From a virus: a stretch of 30,063 nt of DNA. The stretch's first letter is position 1. Every line of letters starts with the position of its first letter. The notes below the pieces were generated by a model. It did no database searches, was not told the origin of the DNA, and saw nothing but the letters and a program-made list of their open reading frames with translations. The stretch covers positions 1 through 30,063 of IMG/VR virus record IMGVR_UViG_3300036985_005042; one strand, written 5' to 3'. Below are positions 29,403 to 30,063 of the stretch, one piece after another. The translations under genes and the position numbers were made by a program.

Positions 29403-29535
29403 CGATAACCAAACACCCATTAAAGGTCGATTGATCGACATTAATAAGTGTTTCCACGATGAGACGACGAACCTTTGGCATGCTCTATGTCCGTACTGTA
29501 CGTATAAGTGCAAGATTGAGGTTAAACATGCGTAA
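29365..29535 (+). CDS. 56-residue protein with a CPYC zinc-like motif
   Basis: An AGAGGG site precedes the ATG at 29365. The product reads MKKSKFRIASECDDNQTP and LIDINKCFHDETT, and ends LWHALCPYCTYKCKIEVKHA. Four or five cysteines (SEC, KCF, CPYC, KC) fit a small metal-binding domain. Its last bases overlap the next start. Family unknown. Confidence 0.6.
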   Translation: MKKSKFRIASECDDNQTPIKGRLIDINKCFHDETTNLWHALCPYCTYKCKIEVKHA

Positions 29536-29632
29536 CACAAAAGACGAATACTATTTAACCGCCATTGTTGTTTTAGGTATGTTCGCATTTGTTTATTTCG
29601 CATTTGAAGCCTTGAAAATTTGGAGCCGATAA
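29528..29632 (+). CDS. 34-residue membrane peptide
   Basis: ATG at 29528 follows GAGGTT by five bases and overlaps the stop of the gene before it. The product starts MRNTKDEYYL, then TAIVVLGMFAFVYFAFEAL, one membrane-spanning helix, and ends KIWSR. The stop overlaps the next start (TAATG). The tight packing on both sides supports it. Confidence 0.55.
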   Translation: MRNTKDEYYLTAIVVLGMFAFVYFAFEALKIWSR

Positions 29633-30045
29633 TGAAACTTTACATTGAAATTCACAATTGGCGGCAATGGTTTGATGTTAACGGCAAACTATGTCAAGAG
29701 GTAATATCCGATGTTTACACGTATCTTCCAAAACTTGACCCGAACTACCTATGGCAACACCTTTGTATTGCAACTGTCGAAATAGATTTTCCTGTTGATA
29801 AAATTCCAGCTATGCGAATACCAATTACAATACCGTTAACCGATGGTGTTTTTGCAGAAAACGAGATGAGGGATTTAATGGAGCAGTATTGGGATTCTGA
29901 GGTTGGTAGTGTATACCCTGATATGGTAATACTCGAATCGTTTTTAACAGCTACACAATATGCCGAGGCTCAAAGAGTGGTGCAAGTTGCTATTGAGCAG
30001 TATATCACAATGTGCGATACTGTAGAGGTGCCAAATGACAATTAA
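29632..30045 (+). CDS. 137-residue unknown protein
   Basis: The ATG at 29632 overlaps the previous stop (TAATG) and follows GGAG by eight bases; an in-frame TTG four codons earlier is unlikely. The acidic product starts MKLYIEIHNWRQWFDVNGKL and ends ITMCDTVEVPNDN. It has strand then helix character and no recognised motif. The next gene begins inside its last codons. Confidence 0.68.
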   Translation: MKLYIEIHNWRQWFDVNGKLCQEVISDVYTYLPKLDPNYLWQHLCIATVEIDFPVDKIPAMRIPITIPLTDGVFAENEMRDLMEQYWDSEVGSVYPDMVILESFLTATQYAEAQRVVQVAIEQYITMCDTVEVPNDN

Positions 30046-30063
30046 ATACCGTAACGTCGCTGC
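30035..30063 (+). CDS. start of the next gene, cut by the window end
   Basis: An ATG at 30035 after GAGGTG, overlapping the previous gene by 11 bases, opens MTIKYRNVA before the sequence ends. Only the ribosome binding site and overlap style support it. Confidence 0.4.

Noticed and set aside
1-30063. tRNA genes, integrase or attachment site.
   Set aside because: Reading the gaps by eye showed no cloverleaf-like sequence and no recombinase. They may lie outside the window. A tRNAscan-type search would settle the tRNA question.

Overview
The window is a piece of a tailed bacteriophage or prophage genome from a bacterial host. It has no ribosomal, tRNA or metabolic housekeeping genes. Genes are tightly packed, often with ATGA, GTGA or TAATG stop/start overlaps, and most have a good AAGGAG- or AGGTG-type ribosome binding site. 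TAA, TAG and TGA all end genes here. Base composition is AT-rich except for a clearly GC-richer island at about 3560-4560. The tail genes include a tape measure protein but no sheath, so the particle is probably siphovirus-like. The host cannot be named from the sequence. The tail-fibre C-terminus and the Asp-Thr-rich membrane protein at 28804 resemble Bacteroidota-phage proteins, but the strong Shine-Dalgarno usage is not typical of that phylum.

Layout. 1-4517 is a leftward early block. From its promoter-proximal end it holds a ribbon-helix-helix protein with a partner gene (GC-rich island), a run of small unknown genes, an unusual hexapeptide-repeat protein encoded by an 18-bp tandem repeat, a replication initiator, a DnaC-type helicase loader, and a frame-disrupted HExxH metallopeptidase gene that runs off the left end. 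4518-4962 is a divergent control region rich in short direct repeats. It ends in a good rightward promoter followed immediately by an RNA hairpin.

4963-25221 is the rightward late block: a lipoprotein, a ParB-like/DNA methyltransferase fusion, a radical SAM protein, terminase small and large subunits, portal, MuF-like minor head protein, scaffold, P22-type coat protein, three head-tail connector or tail completion proteins, major tail protein, tail assembly chaperone with a -1 frameshift site on an A9 run, tape measure, two tail-tip proteins, a tail fibre and a glycosyltransferase-like protein. 25223-30063 is a lysis and accessory block. It holds a phosphoreceiver-like domain fused to a coiled coil and membrane anchor, a small membrane protein, a holin-like protein, a promoter-driven structured RNA with its own terminator, an M15 peptidase endolysin, an HNH endonuclease and many very small proteins, several with zinc-binding cysteines.

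The strongest candidates for something undescribed are: (a) the RNA at 26240-26343, whose 5' end coincides with the start expected from a sigma70-type promoter and which can form a 10-bp long-range stem, a GU-containing 9-bp hairpin and an overlapping terminator stem; (b) the receiver-domain/coiled-coil/transmembrane fusion at 25223 in the lysis cassette; (c) the hairpin with a loop-complementary partner ahead of the replication initiator; (d) the two-copy, 10-bp-phased TTGTTG promoter element; and (e) the methyltransferase-radical SAM pair next to terminase.
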